Part shown: positions 44,861 to 58,172 of the stretch, one piece after another
Layout of the letters: each line of letters opens with the position of its first letter
Position numbering within the stretch: position 1 is the first letter of the stretch
Origin: Siphonodentalium dalli
Taxonomy: Eukaryota; Mollusca; Scaphopoda; Gadilida; Siphonodentaliidae
Assembly (NCBI GenBank): GCA_032622095.1
Contig: CP136065.1
Location: forward strand, 39,375,503 to 39,439,502
Length of the DNA: 64,000 nt
Direction: 5' to 3'
The notes under the pieces: generated by a model
Told to the model about the DNA's origin: nothing
Databases searched by the model: none
The model's input: only the letters and a program-made list of their open reading frames with translations
Translations under genes and position numbers: made by a program

Positions 44861-46800
44861 TATTTTGCCTCGTACTCCAATTATGGAAATTAACACGGTA
44901 CACGTGCAGTCCTGTCACAAAAAACAACTCTGCAATAGTCGAACAACAAATTCTCTGTCAATGGAATTCGTTCTATTTATCATATAAATAAATAAAGAAG
45001 CTAACGCCACGATCACCAGTCACTTATACAACGGATCCACCAGCTGACTTGACATGCCAAGTGGAGAGGTTAGTGAGTAACCTTGGTCAGCATGGGATTC
45101 CAGGCTATACCAGGACTGGTGAAAGCTAACGCCACAGTCGTCAATCAAATGTCAAGTCATGTACATATGTTTGATAAATATATTTTTATTGTATCATAAA
45201 ATACCCAAAAAATGATAATACTATAATTACCCCTGGTTAATATTTTGACATTATTCTTTTTTTCATAACTGATTGGAACATGTTACCATCACGCTGGTCA
45301 TTATTAAATACTTTACACTGTCCATTTTAGCGGCTTCAAAATCTTAGCCTCATTGTTTAATGTTTTAAAGGTACTCAATTCGACGAGACGCTGTTAAGTT
45401 ACTATTTCTTTGGCTTCGGGGATAAAACATATTTGATTCGAGTCGAGGAACCCACCCATCAAAGCTCAGAGTGATCAGATATCGATTTTTGAATCTTGTT
45501 ATTTCTCGAGATGTGTATGTGGGGTCTCGGACAAAATTGCGAATGTAGATGGATAACTCTAAAATCACATGGTAATACTGGTCAAATTTCGTGATACTTT
45601 AGTGATAATACGGCCATATTTTGTTGAACAAAATGTTGATAAATAACAAGTTTTTTGGAAATTTGATAGCATAGTTGACAGTGGTTAGCATTTTTTTTTT
45701 GTTGCATTAAATCGATTCTGATAACTAAAGCGTATTTTGAAGAAATTGTGTTGTTGTATCTTGATGGTATGAAGACCGTCTGATCTGATTGAGTACCTTT
45801 AAATATAATTTTAACCTTTTATTGCAATTTATACTAGTATTTTATTGTTTCCTGTCCACCATTTGTTACCCTTTCGCAGTTAATATTTATTATTTATTTT
45901 CTGGCATAGCCTGTTATCACTACTATATTAATTGTGACTTTAAAAACGAAGATCGTTTAGACTCGAGCGGTGTGGGCGGCAGGCCAATATGTTTTTGCGC
46001 GAATTCGGAGTACTGCCTTGTTCGCAATGACCAGCAATAATCTTTAGATGTCGTAGAGTGTGTAATTCACATTTCCTATATTCACATCAATAATTTTATA
46101 TTATTCATTATATTCCACATTATTTGGTTCGAGGCGAAAGGGAAAGTGCATCATTTCAAAATGGTGCTCCGTGACCTGGTATAGTGACTGCACTTTCATA
46201 CCAGGTGAGTAATTCTGGTCGTTGATTGGTCGATTTGATTTGGAGACATGGTAATATACATGAATATGGTCATCGCATCAAAGGTTGATGCATGTGGTGG
46301 TATCATTACGACACAATGATTAAAGGAGCGAAAGGATTCAACAGTGGTATATGTGAGAACTTATAAAAGCATGTAAATCCATATTGACCAAGAACAAGGG
46401 GACTACGACGATGATGTACATGTAGCTGACACAGTAATGTTTACATAACAATGGTTTTGGCGTGCGAAATATCGTTATTGGAGAGATATTAATAATGTAA
46501 ATATATTTTGGCTGCAATTATCGAGTTCTAGAATTAATTAGGGTGTTGACAGTTGGTGTGGTTTTAGCCAAAATCGATCATTGGAACCTTTACACTGGTA
46601 TAGTCTATAATGGTATTTTAGTAATTTTCCCCAGGTACCTGTGGTTGATATCACTTTGGTATTCTATTGGACTACGACGATGATGTGTAACAGTAATGTT
46701 TACATAACAGTGGGTTTGGCATGTGAAATCTCGTTACTGGATAATTATATATTAACCCTTTCTATACTAAAGCATCATCGACGAGTAATTGTTCAGATAA
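44595..46800. repeat. Segmental duplication block A, copy 3, left part
   Basis: Paralogous to 20605-22900. It contains a TTAA MITE at 45369-45798 that is absent from the other two blocks at this place. It ends in a single 68-bp unit at 46752-46800, where a 10.3-kb interruption begins. Confidence 0.85.
45369..45798. mobile_element. TTAA-flanked MITE, second copy (430 bp)
   Basis: TTAA (45365-45368) then AGGTACTCAATTCGA at the left, and TCTGATTGAGTACCT then TTAA (45799-45802) at the right. The internal gattcgagtcgagga and aaagctcagag strings match the element at 15011-17072. This copy lacks the second long inverted arm. Confidence 0.8.
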
Positions 46801-47519
46801 TAGGTTCCCCAACAACAGAAGACAGTTATACCGTGATATTATGTAGTTCATTAACAGTCTCCATATACAATGATAAATTTATATGGAATTCATTAACATG
46901 ATTGTTCAATTCATCAAAAGCGTCATCAAGGACTGATTGAGTTACATTATTAATATAAGTAATTTCACATCAGGATAAGGACATATTCTCTCATAGGTAA
47001 CGACAGTATGCTTCCAGGAAGATGCAAGGTCAAATAATGCATAATAGTATGGATCATGAACAAATCGTTGGAAAGTGCGTTCTGCGATCTTCATATCTAC
47101 AAATATGTTCTTTGAAAGCTGATGCACACAATTCGAAACGGTTAAATGCCGAAAAGATGGCATGCTGGAAGAATGAGTGTGATGGTGATTAGTATGACGT
47201 TGATAAGTATCAAACAAATCAACGATGGGTAGTCCCAAAATATATGGGTCGGAATTAAGTATATAAATTAAGTAAAATTTTAATTTAAAAGAAGTCATGT
47301 TCATAAGACAAATGAGGGAGGCGATTCAAGCTATGAGATTGGTGTTACTCCGGCGTGTGTAACATGTACTTTCGGATCGCACTGGACTTGTTTGTAGGGT
47401 CTTCATCAATACAACTTTATTTTACAACAAAATTTACATTTTCACCCAGTATCTCTTGAGGAAGTGTTTAGGCAGGCAATATAATTGAAAATAATAACTC
47501 ATTTATTATTCTTAAAAAT

Positions 47520-47640
47520 AAATTATATAACCTGGCATATGATATGTATATGAAACAAATAAATTATATAACCTGGCATAAGATATGTATATGAAACAAA
47601 ATAAATTATATAACCTGGCATAGGATATGTATATGGAAAA
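47520..47640. repeat. 41-42-bp tandem repeat, three copies
   Basis: Units of aaattatataacctggcata followed by tgatatgtatatgaaacaaa. Confidence 0.9.
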
Positions 47641-48179
47641 AAAATGTACTATCCACTATCAGATGAGGTACGGCCCTGAATTATTTTGATGCTGGACCCA
47701 AATTTTTTCTAGCCGGATAATAACTTCTCTTATTGTTGACTTCCGGTAAAATGTCGCTCACGTAAGGCGTGCTTTTTGAGCTTCGACGGAAAAGTTGAAA
47801 AAAAATCAAGATACAATTAGATAATGATGGAAAGAAGTTATCAAAGACAGTGAAGTGACTTACTATTATATCGGGCCAGTTTGGACGAAGAAATTTATAT
47901 TAGGTGGCCATTAATGCGATTTTATCGACAAAACTATCGTACCTCGAAAATATGCAACACCGGACAATGTCGGGCACATAAACGCGACAACAATCGAAAC
48001 AACAACAGAAGACGGACCTAGAAGAAGGGTATGAACGCAACAGTTTCCCTGATATAAGCAAATGTTTCTCAAAAATGCATGAAGCCGTTGGGGGGGACTA
48101 GATATCATGGAAAAAAGTTTGATGACTTGACGAAAAAGTTGACAAGATCAAAAAAAAAAAATCTAAAACTACTTCTGAT

Positions 48180-48640
48180 AAAGTAAAAACTTTCGAAGAG
48201 AAAACAATTTTATGGAAACAATTCAACAATTACAGGAAGATTTGGACGAAAAACTATCGATAGGTATCAGATTCGACGAAATCGACAAGACGACTGATGA
48301 GATTCAGACAGGAGTCAATGCAATGGAGGAAGACCTAAATTCACTAACATAAAGACAGAACGACCTGGAAAGTTCCCATACCAAAGTGGACATGTGGGGT
48401 CGAAAATGGAACATAGTTATCTGGGGTTTGAAGGGTCCGTCAAAAGAAAATTACAATTAAACCGAATCAAAAGTAAGGAAATCATTTTCCCAAACTCTTG
48501 GAATTCAGAGGAACGATGTTAACAACATACTGTTCTCCGCCTGTCACAGGCTTCCCACAGCTGGTAGGGATGGTGCCGCAGACGTAATAGTTCGGTTTGT
48601 GGCAAACATTGATAACATACAGATGGATAATAAAAATATT
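48180..48640 (+). pseudogene. LINE ORF1-like protein remnant
   Basis: With an in-frame stop or two, the sequence reads a coiled-coil-like EIQTGVNAMEEDLNSL and DLESSHTKVDMWGRK, then WNIVIWGLKG, SFSQTLGI, SACHRLPTAGRDGAADVIVR and FVANIDN. This order (coiled coil, xxIxIxGLxE, xxxxLxI, HRxG, PRxIIVRF) is that of L1-type ORF1 RNA-binding proteins. It is inactive. A T-rich start and further decay extend upstream to about 47900. Confidence 0.6.
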
Positions 48641-48685
48641 ATTATAATATACAATGTTGTGTACAGTATGAGTTAATATGACTTT

Positions 48686-49080
48686 TCACCACAACCTGGA
48701 CTCGTACAGGAAAAACACATACCTACACAACATTGTATAATAACTTAATAAGTATACAGTTATTCTTTTTATGTTGTATATACAGTGATCTGACCACAAC
48801 TGAATACAATATAATGGTGATATATATCTCTGAAACAATAACACGTTTACTTCAGGAGAGCATTTGCAAACTTTTCTAACATTAGAACGAACACATATGG
48901 CACGATACTGTCGTTCAATAGCTTGGTCATCTTTCAAATTATTTTGTATCATATGTCCCAAATACTTAAAAGAATCTACAAACACAATTTCATTCCCATA
49001 TAGCGAGGTTCAACGTCAGCAGTCAATGCATGGCAATTCTTTGGAATGAATGACATTGCAAGTGTTTTTGTTGTATTACT
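48686..49080 (-). pseudogene. LINE reverse-transcriptase fragment
   Basis: On the minus strand KTLAMSFIPK, then (after a frameshift) GNEIVFVDSFKYLGHMIQ, DDQAIERQYRAICVRSNV and CSPEVNVLLFQRYISPLYC. The YLGH / DDxxIxRQxR / LFxxYxxxLY order is typical of the thumb region of LINE RTs. Both ends are truncated, and it lies opposite in orientation to the neighbouring ORF1 remnant. Confidence 0.65.
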
Positions 49081-50219
49081 AGCAGGGTTACCCGGCGTTG
49101 CCCATTTTAAAGTGATGTGAAACCCTCTGTGGATATTTGGTGGGAATAGAGAATACTCTTGCTCTCAAAGTGTTACACGTATTCGCATAAATTGTATATC
49201 CAAATGGCATCGCAAAACATGATTCTTACACGTGGAGTATAAGTAGTGGCTCACCTTGTCGGATCGGAGCGATTATCATTTTGTGTATGCGTTTAATCCG
49301 TCCCACCAATAAAGAAGTATATATTTATTTACAACTGCGTGTACTTCAGACGTTATATCATGAAACATGAACATCTTAAACACATTATTTCGAAACAATA
49401 ATAGACCACAATTGTGTTTTATATAGAGATGTACCAATCAATCAATCAATCTAGTTGATCATATCTTCGTGAAGATACAGATGTTTTAAAGATAAGTCCA
49501 GCTGCTCCTCTGTTCTGGTGTGGTGCTATATACTGGCTAATCATTTTCAGTTTAAAATAAATTATGTTATGCAAGTATAGCAGCTACATGTGCCCGACAC
49601 AGCGATATCTTGAGTTGTTTATGTTAGGCGATGAGTCTGTTCTAAACAATTAAGAAGAATTCCTCTGTATCGGGCAGATACACCCTTGTCAGAGGTCACT
49701 ATTGGAGGATCATGAAAAGTAATGTGCCACGGGCTGCGTTTTCCTTTATCTCAGAAGTAACCATATTTGACTGCACACTCTGACCACTATTTTTGTACAG
49801 GCCTGCTCTACATTTCCACATCTCTTGGCAATTGTAACTTTTTTGTGGAAACTATATTAAATGGGACAGACTCAATCGTGTTATAATATATACATTAGCA
49901 AATATAACATGCAATCCTCTGACGATTCAAGGACCCTCAGTTTGAATGAATATATGTATCTCTTAAATAGAATGAGAAAAATATACTTTTAATGCTTTCT
50001 TCTATGTATCTGTGTTGCTAGATCATTATAGGAATGCCCCGATCTCCATCCCCATATAAATATGACAGTTGAGAAGATATAATTGTTCAAGTGACTTAAT
50101 TCGGTCACCATTTGTCGAGATTGTAAAATTGGAATGCCAAAAACTCCTTACAACGACATGGAGATGGCCTGGAAGATGACTATATATAACTTTGTTGGAT
50201 ATCGGCGAATTGAACAATC

Positions 50220-51870
50220 TTAGTGAATCTCCTCTCGCCATCCATAACCCAAATGACCCCAAGTGTGATTTAGTTCATCATGTCATTAGAGAAGAACGTG
50301 CATGAATTTGGTGGCATTAGTGCTAAATATATTTGTGTTGACTTTGGTGCAACTCCCCTCATGCATGACTTGAACCGCGCCACTTTTGCAATATTTAAAC
50401 CACGTCTATTAGACTCATGCCTGCATTATATAATGGAGGTGATTATATATAAGTTTGTTGGTAATCGATAACTAAACAAATTGCTATCATAGTTATTACC
50501 CCCCCCCCCCCCCCCCGCCCACCTCTCACCCAAATGGCACCAATTTCGTGTCTTTAAATCACACCTTTATATTCCTCGTATCACAGAGAAGAAGAATATA
50601 TCAATTTGGTCGAAATCTGCGCTAAAAATAGTCCCTCCCCTGACACCGACAACGTCACTTTAGAAAATTTTAACCCGCACCATCAGGCACCATTATCTTA
50701 ATCATAACAAGTTACCCCTGTTAGACCGTCTTGGTGCCATCTCGATTGTACCCTTAAAGTTATATATAGAACACAGACAGATATTCGCAAATATTTGATC
50801 CATTGTATCATTTGAGAAGAACGTGTATGAGTTTGATGGTAATTGGCACTAAATATATTTGTGAAAGTTTTTGGTGACCCTCTCGTCCCTATTTCGGACT
50901 CAAGCGACACCACATTTGACATCATTAAGCCACACACTTAGACTCATTTTAGAGATGAGTATATATAAAATTTCTGAAAATTGGCCAGTATAGAAATTCG
51001 TATCAAATTTAGGGCCACCATTGCATATCTCTCACCCAAAAAGGAAAACAATTTGGCGCATTTAAACCACATGATTAGATTATTCGTATCACGGACGACC
51101 CCACCCACACCATCTCTCACCAAAGCAGCACCAATATGACGTCTTTAAAATCACACGATTAGATTCCTCATATCATGGATAAGAACGTGTATCAATTTGG
51201 TGGAAATTGGCGCTAGAAATATTGTGTATCAATTTTGGTGCCCCTCTCCCTTTCGGTGCACTCCTGAGTCGAATAACGCCAATTTTGACAGCTTTAAGCC
51301 ACGCCATTAGACACCTCATACCATAGGGATGAATTTGTATAAGTTTGGTGGCAATCGGGGACTAAACCAATTCTTATCAAATTTAGTACACACTCGCCGC
51401 CCCCCCCCCCCCCCCACAAACTCTCATCCCAACGACACCAAGTTGGCGTCTTTAAATCACACAATAAGATTCCGTGTATCATGGAGAAGATCTCAGAAGA
51501 ATGTGCACCAATTTGGTGGAATTCGGCGCAAAAATTATTTTGATCAATTGTTGTGCCCCTCTCCCCTTCCGGGCATCCCTGATGCGAACGGCGCGACTTT
51601 TGACATATTTAAACCACACCGTTAGATTCCTCATATTATGGAGATGATTATATATAAGTTTGGTGGCAATCGGCGAGAATTTTTTCTACCCCTCTCCCTT
51701 TTCTGCCACCGACAACAACGGCGTCACTTTAGAAAATTCTAACACTCGCCATTATCTTTCTCGTAAAACGTTACCCCTATTAGACCCCTTTTGTGCCATC
51801 TAGGTGGTCCCCTGTGAATTTCTATAGAACACAGAAAGACAGACAGACAGACATTCGCAAATATAGATAT
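50220..51870. repeat. Degenerate tandem pair of a ~1-kb dispersed repeat
   Basis: Segments around 50220-50800 and 51300-51870 share tatataagtttggtggcaatcgg, C-runs, gtctttaaatcacac, cgtcactttagaaaatt and atagaacacagacaga...attcgcaaata in the same order. The region between is further diverged copies. No coding signal. Confidence 0.65.
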
Positions 51871-52387
51871 AGATGTTATATACAATAAGTCTTGTTTTAT
51901 AGCCTCGGATTCATATGTTGACAGTACATATAGGGCCCTTAACTCCGAGACCGAGAGGGCAATCAGACACACGTTGTTTCGCCAATAGAATTGAGACGCA
52001 TATACTGAGAATGTCTATGTATATATACACGTTAACTACATTAGGGCTGCCTCCATGTAAGCGTCCTTGCCCCACGCCACCCGTCGAATGAAAACATGAT
52101 GATATATTATCACACCATGCAGCGTATCCTAATTGTCTGCTCTCCAACCAGCTTAACGGCAGCTTTGCAGCAAATGAATAGTCCTCGCTGATAACACCCC
52201 GCTATCAAAGGTGGCAAATAGTGTGTCGTGATTGACCCGGTTGAAAGCCTTGCTTGCGTAAAGAAAACATAGGATTACTGGAGTGTTTCTTGAACGATAG
52301 TACCTTTTCTTTTAGTGCGAATATACATGATTGTGCCAGTCGACATAACAGGGTTGTCATATAGTGTGGTCGTGGTACGCAAAAAAA

Positions 52388-55300
52388 AGGGGTTGACCCA
52401 GAAGAAATTGGTAAAGAAGCGATCTCGGTGTCATTCAACGCGGGACAATCTCTGCTACAACATATCCAAAATCCGCTAAAATCCGCTTTGGGCAAAATCC
52501 AGGATCCAAGATGGCGTCCAACATGGCCGCCTTTAGTCAAAAGAGATTCTGACTGAGATTAATTCGACATAATGAGAACAAATGTTGCCATATTTATACA
52601 AATGTAAACATTTTTGCGAAGGTAAAGTATTATGCCACATATCTAAGGAAAAAATGGAACCCCTCGCCCCAGATGGCTGCCAATATGGCGGCCTAAACTC
52701 GAAAATTTGAAGTTTTTGTCTAATATCTTAAAGATCAATTCCTGTTGTTTGATAATGGCTCAGACTGGCGACATTGATTAGTCATATTCATGTTAATTCA
52801 GCATTGAAGCAATGAAAGATACCATAAATGGGGTCCCAGACTCATCTACACCCTCAAAAATTTGATTTTACAGAACGCGGTATAAAATTCCACAAAAATC
52901 GCCATTGGGATTCCAGTCATATATCAACAAGAAATGGACAGAACTGTACAATGTAAGTTGGGCATACCATTATCTATAAATACTCCAATTCAATGAAACC
53001 CAAATTGGCGCTTTGTCTTAAAATGGCGGTCAAAATATGGAAAATGGCAGATATTTAGAATGGTCGTCAGAGGGTTAGACCCAGAAGGAATTGGTAAAGA
53101 AGCGGTTTTGTTGTCATTCGACGCGGGAGAATCTCGTGTATAACATATCCAAAATCCGCTAAAATCCGCATTGGGGAAAATACAGAATTCAAGATGGCGT
53201 CCAACATGGTCGCCAATAATAATGAAAATGGCAAATATGTAGTTATTCACGAAAACCCATTCGACAAAACGCCAATTCGGCACCAATACACATCATTGAT
53301 TGAAATCAATGTTTTTTGTGGGTATGAGTAACCAATCACGATTCAAACTGCTAAGATGGCTACCAAAATGGCCACCGAAAATTGTCGAAATTTAAGTTCT
53401 GCTCAGAGGAAAGCCGAAACAACACTTCGGTTGTGAGCTAACGATGACAGACCTATTAAACATGTTGCCAATAATCTACTACCACAATCAGTTCAGCCCG
53501 TAATGTTCCAACTAAGCAGTATCTACTGCAGGATCCAACACGATGTCCACTTATTACGAGGGACTATCTGGAAATTAATTAAAAAGAAATTAAATTGCTA
53601 CGAATCTGGATTATTTGAAAACACAGTGTCAATATTTCTACTTATAACGACTATTCGGAACATCAAATATATGGGCATCGGTAGTCCGGAAGCATCGGGC
53701 TATAATGGGGTTTCCAGTGATGGCGAAAGTGAAAAGGACAGGAGGGAAAAGCGAATAATCTAGGGTTTACTTAATTGGTGGGCAAGTTGGTTATCGGAGC
53801 TGGGGAGTTTCAAAGTAAAATTATTTTCTTCAATATCAAGAGGAAAAATGAAAATTCGCACGTACATTGTATACCCTTCACACTCCATGTGACAATTCCG
53901 TGTCATACGACTGTGGGTATATACATGTGGATAGAAACATTCTAGTAAATATATAGACGCATCGATATATTCTACACATTTAGTGAATTCCATCAATGAT
54001 ATGTAGACACAATGTGCGCCACGGCTGGATCTGACCCGTATGCGTAAAGGTATCAACCATTTAGCTTGATGAACTGGTATTTCAAGGTTGTCATTGGATA
54101 GAAATGCCACATGAACATGGTGATTAACAACATGTTTGTCTAAGAAATGTGAACAATGAACATTTTATTTTCCGGATGCTAGACAATCAAACTGCCACAT
54201 AAGGCGTTCATCCATGCTCATCAGAGCACGAAATATGTGCAAATTAATTACACGAAAACTATTTCATGCGGACGACGTACTCTAGGCCTACATACAACGT
54301 CATTTCCTATTAACTTTTATTGTTTGTACGGACGGTTTCGAGGTTTGAAAATCCCGCTTGTCCACGAAAACCTCCACATACTTACGGAGTCGATGTGTAA
54401 ACAATGTATGGGGATAGTTTCTTCATACATATATGTATTTGGCACACGTATTTTCTAGAACATAAGAGATCACCATTTACCGGAGAGTTGATATCTGGGA
54501 AGAGATCAGAGTAAAACTACTTTTCTTACATGTCGAAATGGGAAATCCATGGGCTACATTTAGTTCCAGCTTGAAACTTGAAAACGATGGTCGAGCCCGA
54601 ATAGTTAATATTTCATCGCATCAGTGCTATAATGTAACCCACATTTTCAACTTTCCGAGAAAATGAAGGTTGAAGTTTTTAGACAACATTTCTCCTAATG
54701 TTGACAAAGCATGACGTATTGTTGTATTTATCCCAATGAAAACTGACATTAGCTGTTCATTGAACCACATATTGTTTTCTGTTTACTCCCTCGTTTTCTT
54801 TTAAAAAGCAATAGCTTGTTTGGAGATATGACATTTTGCGTATGCCAGCGACGATTCGTTTCCGTGCTATAATGAAGTTGTGCTGATAATGCAGATTAAG
54901 CTAAATATGGTGGCAATCGCATGTGTCTATGAACTAAAAAGTGCAAATTCTACACTATGAAAATTCACCCATGTGCATCATCATACAGAAATGTGTGGAA
55001 CAATCACAAAATTTAAATCACCAAATGATCACGTGACTAACATGGATATACTACCATATAGCACACATTTTAGAATTCACTAACACAAAGCAGATGTCAC
55101 GTGGACAACATGAAGCGTCCGATTGGCTGCTGTTGGACATACGACCTCATAGCACGAATAATTGTAAAGATCGCTGGAGATACGACATTTGCTTCACTGG
55201 TTTGTGCGAATATTTGTCATCCAAATGCAAAGAAAGTTTGGCCCATCGAATTTGATTTTTTCTCACGATTCGAATGGTATCAAATACTCATTTCCCGCCA

Positions 55301-56648
55301 TAATGGAGTTACGACATTATACCACTGATGCGTCGAGATTTTGTCAACACGCGGGAAGCCACCAAAAGATTGAAAATAAATAGTTTTGAGCCACATACAT
55401 GTATATTAGCCAACTATCAACTGCATCCACCACTCACAACTTCCATTATATGATAAGCTGGGCAGAGTCTACCATTTTCGTTTTGGAAGCCATGTTAGAT
55501 ATAATTTATTGTTTCTTTTGGACTATTTGAGATGGAATGTTCACAAATAAAAGAAACGATCAATTATTTTGTAGACAAGATCTGCTCATCCCTAAATATC
55601 AAATGTGACCAGAACCCCAAAGTCGATTTTGGTTACATTTCATACCGCATTCGTTATAACTTATTAGTGAAGGACCGGATTAAACTATGATATAATCGAT
55701 TAGACATGTCATTGCTGTAATGATCAGTTGACACGATCATTGAAAGAATATACCCATTGTTTCCCATTTCAGACAGCAACAAGTGATAAACAGAAGTGAT
55801 AGAAAATAGTATTTTTCACATCGGGTGGCCATTTTGGCAGCCATTTTTGGTACTGATTTTTAAGTTTTTACATAGAGCTAGCATAATGGCATCATAAAGA
55901 GGTATACATTCGTATTTATTTAGTCAATTTTATTCATCAACCACTACTTATAATGGATTGAATGACACTGTGATCAATATCCGCCATTTTCCATATTTTG
56001 ACCGCCATTTTGGCAGCCATTTTGAGACAAAGCGCCAATTATGGTTTCATTCAATTGGAGTATTCATAGATATTGGCATGCCCAACTTACATTGTACAGT
56101 TCTGTCCATTTCTTGTTGATATATGACTGTAATCACAATGGCGAGTTTTGTGGAATTTTATACCGCGTTCTGTAAAATCGAATTTTTGAGGGTGTAGACG
56201 AGTCTGGGTCCCCATTTATGGTATCTTTCATTGATCCAATGCTGAATTAACACGAATAAGCCTAATCAAAGTCGCCAGTCTGAACCATTATCAAACAACA
56301 GGAATTGATCTTTAAGATATTAGGCAAAAACTTCAAATGTTCGAGTTTAGGCTGCCATTTTGGCGGCCATCTGGGACGAGGGGTTCCATTTTTGCCATAA
56401 ACAGGTGGCACAATATTTTACCTTTGCAAACATGTATACATTTGTATACATATGACATCATTTGTTCTCAGTATTATCGAATTAATCTCAGTCAGAGTAT
56501 CTTTTGACTAACGGCAGCCATGTTGGACGCCATCTTGGATCCTGGATTTTGCCCAAAGCGGATTTTGGATTATGTTATACACGAGATTCTCCCGCGTCGA
56601 ATGACACCAAAACCGCTTGTTTACCAATTTCTTCTGGGTCTAACCCTC
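52388..56648. mobile_element. Long inverted repeat, ~0.67-kb arms around a ~2.9-kb centre
   Basis: The left arm (52388-53058) is matched in reverse complement by 55975-56648 along its full length, with high similarity (gacccagaagaaattggtaa, ctacaccctcaaaaatt, ttgggcataccattatct). Part of the arm (gttagacccag to catggccgcc) is repeated directly at 53065-53220. The centre (53230-55970) has no recognised gene. A foldback-type element or an inverted duplication would explain it. I see no target duplication. Confidence 0.75.
53230..55970. other. Centre of the long inverted repeat, no gene seen
   Basis: Frames of 86 codons (53503-53763, plus) and 116 codons (53760-54110, minus) show no domains. 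The sequence is AT-rich without tandem repeats. Confidence 0.5.
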
Positions 56649-57147
56649 CGACGACCACACTAATATATTCAAACGGGACTGTTTACTGATACACGTACAT
56701 ATAATACCGAGCGACTGCGTGTTCCGATTTTGACTTTGATTGCATAATTAAATTATAATGGCTATCATTATTCGTCTAGCGATAATATAAACTGTAAAGG
56801 TTCATAATAGGAAGTTGATTGATGGCACTCGATAATTTAGAGTTCCAATTAACAAAGCTAATTATCGTAGTTCATCCAATAAGATAACGGCATTCAGATG
56901 GAAATGGAATAGTACATTCATCCAAACATGGATGAAAACGCCGTTGCGTCTGGCGAGAGTTAAGTTGTCGAGCAATGCACGCGCAATGACGTCATATGTA
57001 AAAACCTGACATCGAATTCGGGCGCCTCGCTTGAAATGAAAGTGAACTGTAACTTACCGTTCAATTATATGACTGAGTTCTGAAGAAAAAAACAATTCTA
57101 CCGTACATATTTGAAGCAATATATGGCCATTTTCAATATTTGTGCAA

Positions 57148-57421
57148 TGGAAATGTTCAGATAATAAGTTTAACCATTTCTATACTAACGCATCATCGAC
57201 GAGTAGTTATCCCATTAGAAATGTTCAGATAATAAGTTTAACCATTTGTTTTACTAAAACATCATCGACGAGTAGTTATCCCATAAGAAATGTTCAGATA
57301 ATAAGTTTAACCATTTTTTTACTAAAGCATCATCGACGAGTAGTTATCTCATAGGAAATGTTCAGATAATAAGTTTAACCATTTCAATACTAGAGCATCA
57401 TCGATGAGTAGTTATCCCATA
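57148..57421. repeat. 68-bp tandem array, copy 3 (about 4 units)
   Basis: Resumption of the array broken at 46800. It is closed by the hairpin at 57422-57484 (TCAGATAATAAGTCCAACAA with inverted TTGAACTTATTTTCTGAACA), then CTCAATAAATG. Confidence 0.9.
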
Positions 57422-57552
57422 GGAAATGTTCAGATAATAAGTCCAACAACCGACCGTCAGTTGAACTTATTTTCTGAACATTTCCCTCAATAAATGCGGC
57501 TCCTTCTTTACTTTTATTTATCTGTCATCTGCTTATATTACATGTACCTGTA

Positions 57553-57930
57553 AATTCATACAAATCAATAATAAACCATTCATGTGCACACATTTTAACT
57601 GACTGTGAGAATATATTTACTATAGAGCAGGTTAATAATGGGAATAAGAACAGTCGATATATTTTATGTGCATAGTTTTTGATGATAGTCGCTTTACATA
57701 TGTTGTAGCTTGCATGCCTTTTCACACGTACCCAATGCGAAAGCAGTGATTCACTTCAATGGCCCCAATTTTATTAAACCGGTGCGTCGTACACCCCCCC
57801 CCACCCCCCCCCCCCCCCCACCCGTCGTGATATCCATACGAGGCCGCACGTGGACTATTAAAATGAACGGACGCTATATATGTTTTTTTCAGAGCCACAT
57901 CGATGAGTTCAGTAGGCAATAGTCCATATA
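57553..57930 (+). pseudogene. Decayed copy of the 115-codon plus-strand frame
   Basis: It aligns with 25152-25499 (HIDEFSRQ end, NGPNFIKPVRR). It has lost the start and carries a C-run expansion at 57787-57822 that adds prolines. Confidence 0.3.
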
Positions 57931-58076
57931 TTGTATTGTTACATCTCCTCCAAAAAACGACGTATAGACATAGTATAAACGAGTCACAACCTTCTCACTT
58001 GGGATAAGACCATCACATATTTTGCATGTTTACTTTGTTTGTATGGATGAGTTCTTGAAATTCATAATGTGTCTTG

Positions 58077-58140
58077 CATCCATCGGATAAGACCCACAAC
58101 ACGGTAACGTTCTGAGATGTGCCCGAGATCCTGAGACTTT
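58077..58140 (-). pseudogene. Relic NHL-blade fragment downstream of TRIM copy 3
   Basis: A longer version of the 3' relic. On the minus strand it includes a match to the SPDLATH codons (ctcaggatctcgggcacatc) as well as the CGGS..PM part, now out of frame and separated from the gene by the stop. Confidence 0.6.
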
Positions 58141-58172
58141 TCATACAATGTACGTGAAGTTCCCTCGATATT

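Larger units (their letters stand above)
46805..57147. other. 10.3-kb repeat-rich interruption of block A copy 3
   Basis: Block A homology stops in the 68-bp array at about 46800 and resumes in the same array at 57148. The interior contains LINE pieces, a degenerate 1-kb repeat pair and a long inverted repeat. Stretches 46805-47516, 49081-50220 and 51871-52387 hold no gene that I can support. Confidence 0.7.

Noticed and set aside
46942-47304. 120-codon minus-strand frame
   Set aside because: No recognisable domain, no paralogue in the window, and located in a repeat-rich insertion. A chance frame cannot be excluded.
53760-54110. 116-codon minus-strand frame in the centre of the long inverted repeat
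   Set aside because: No motifs, no supporting context.
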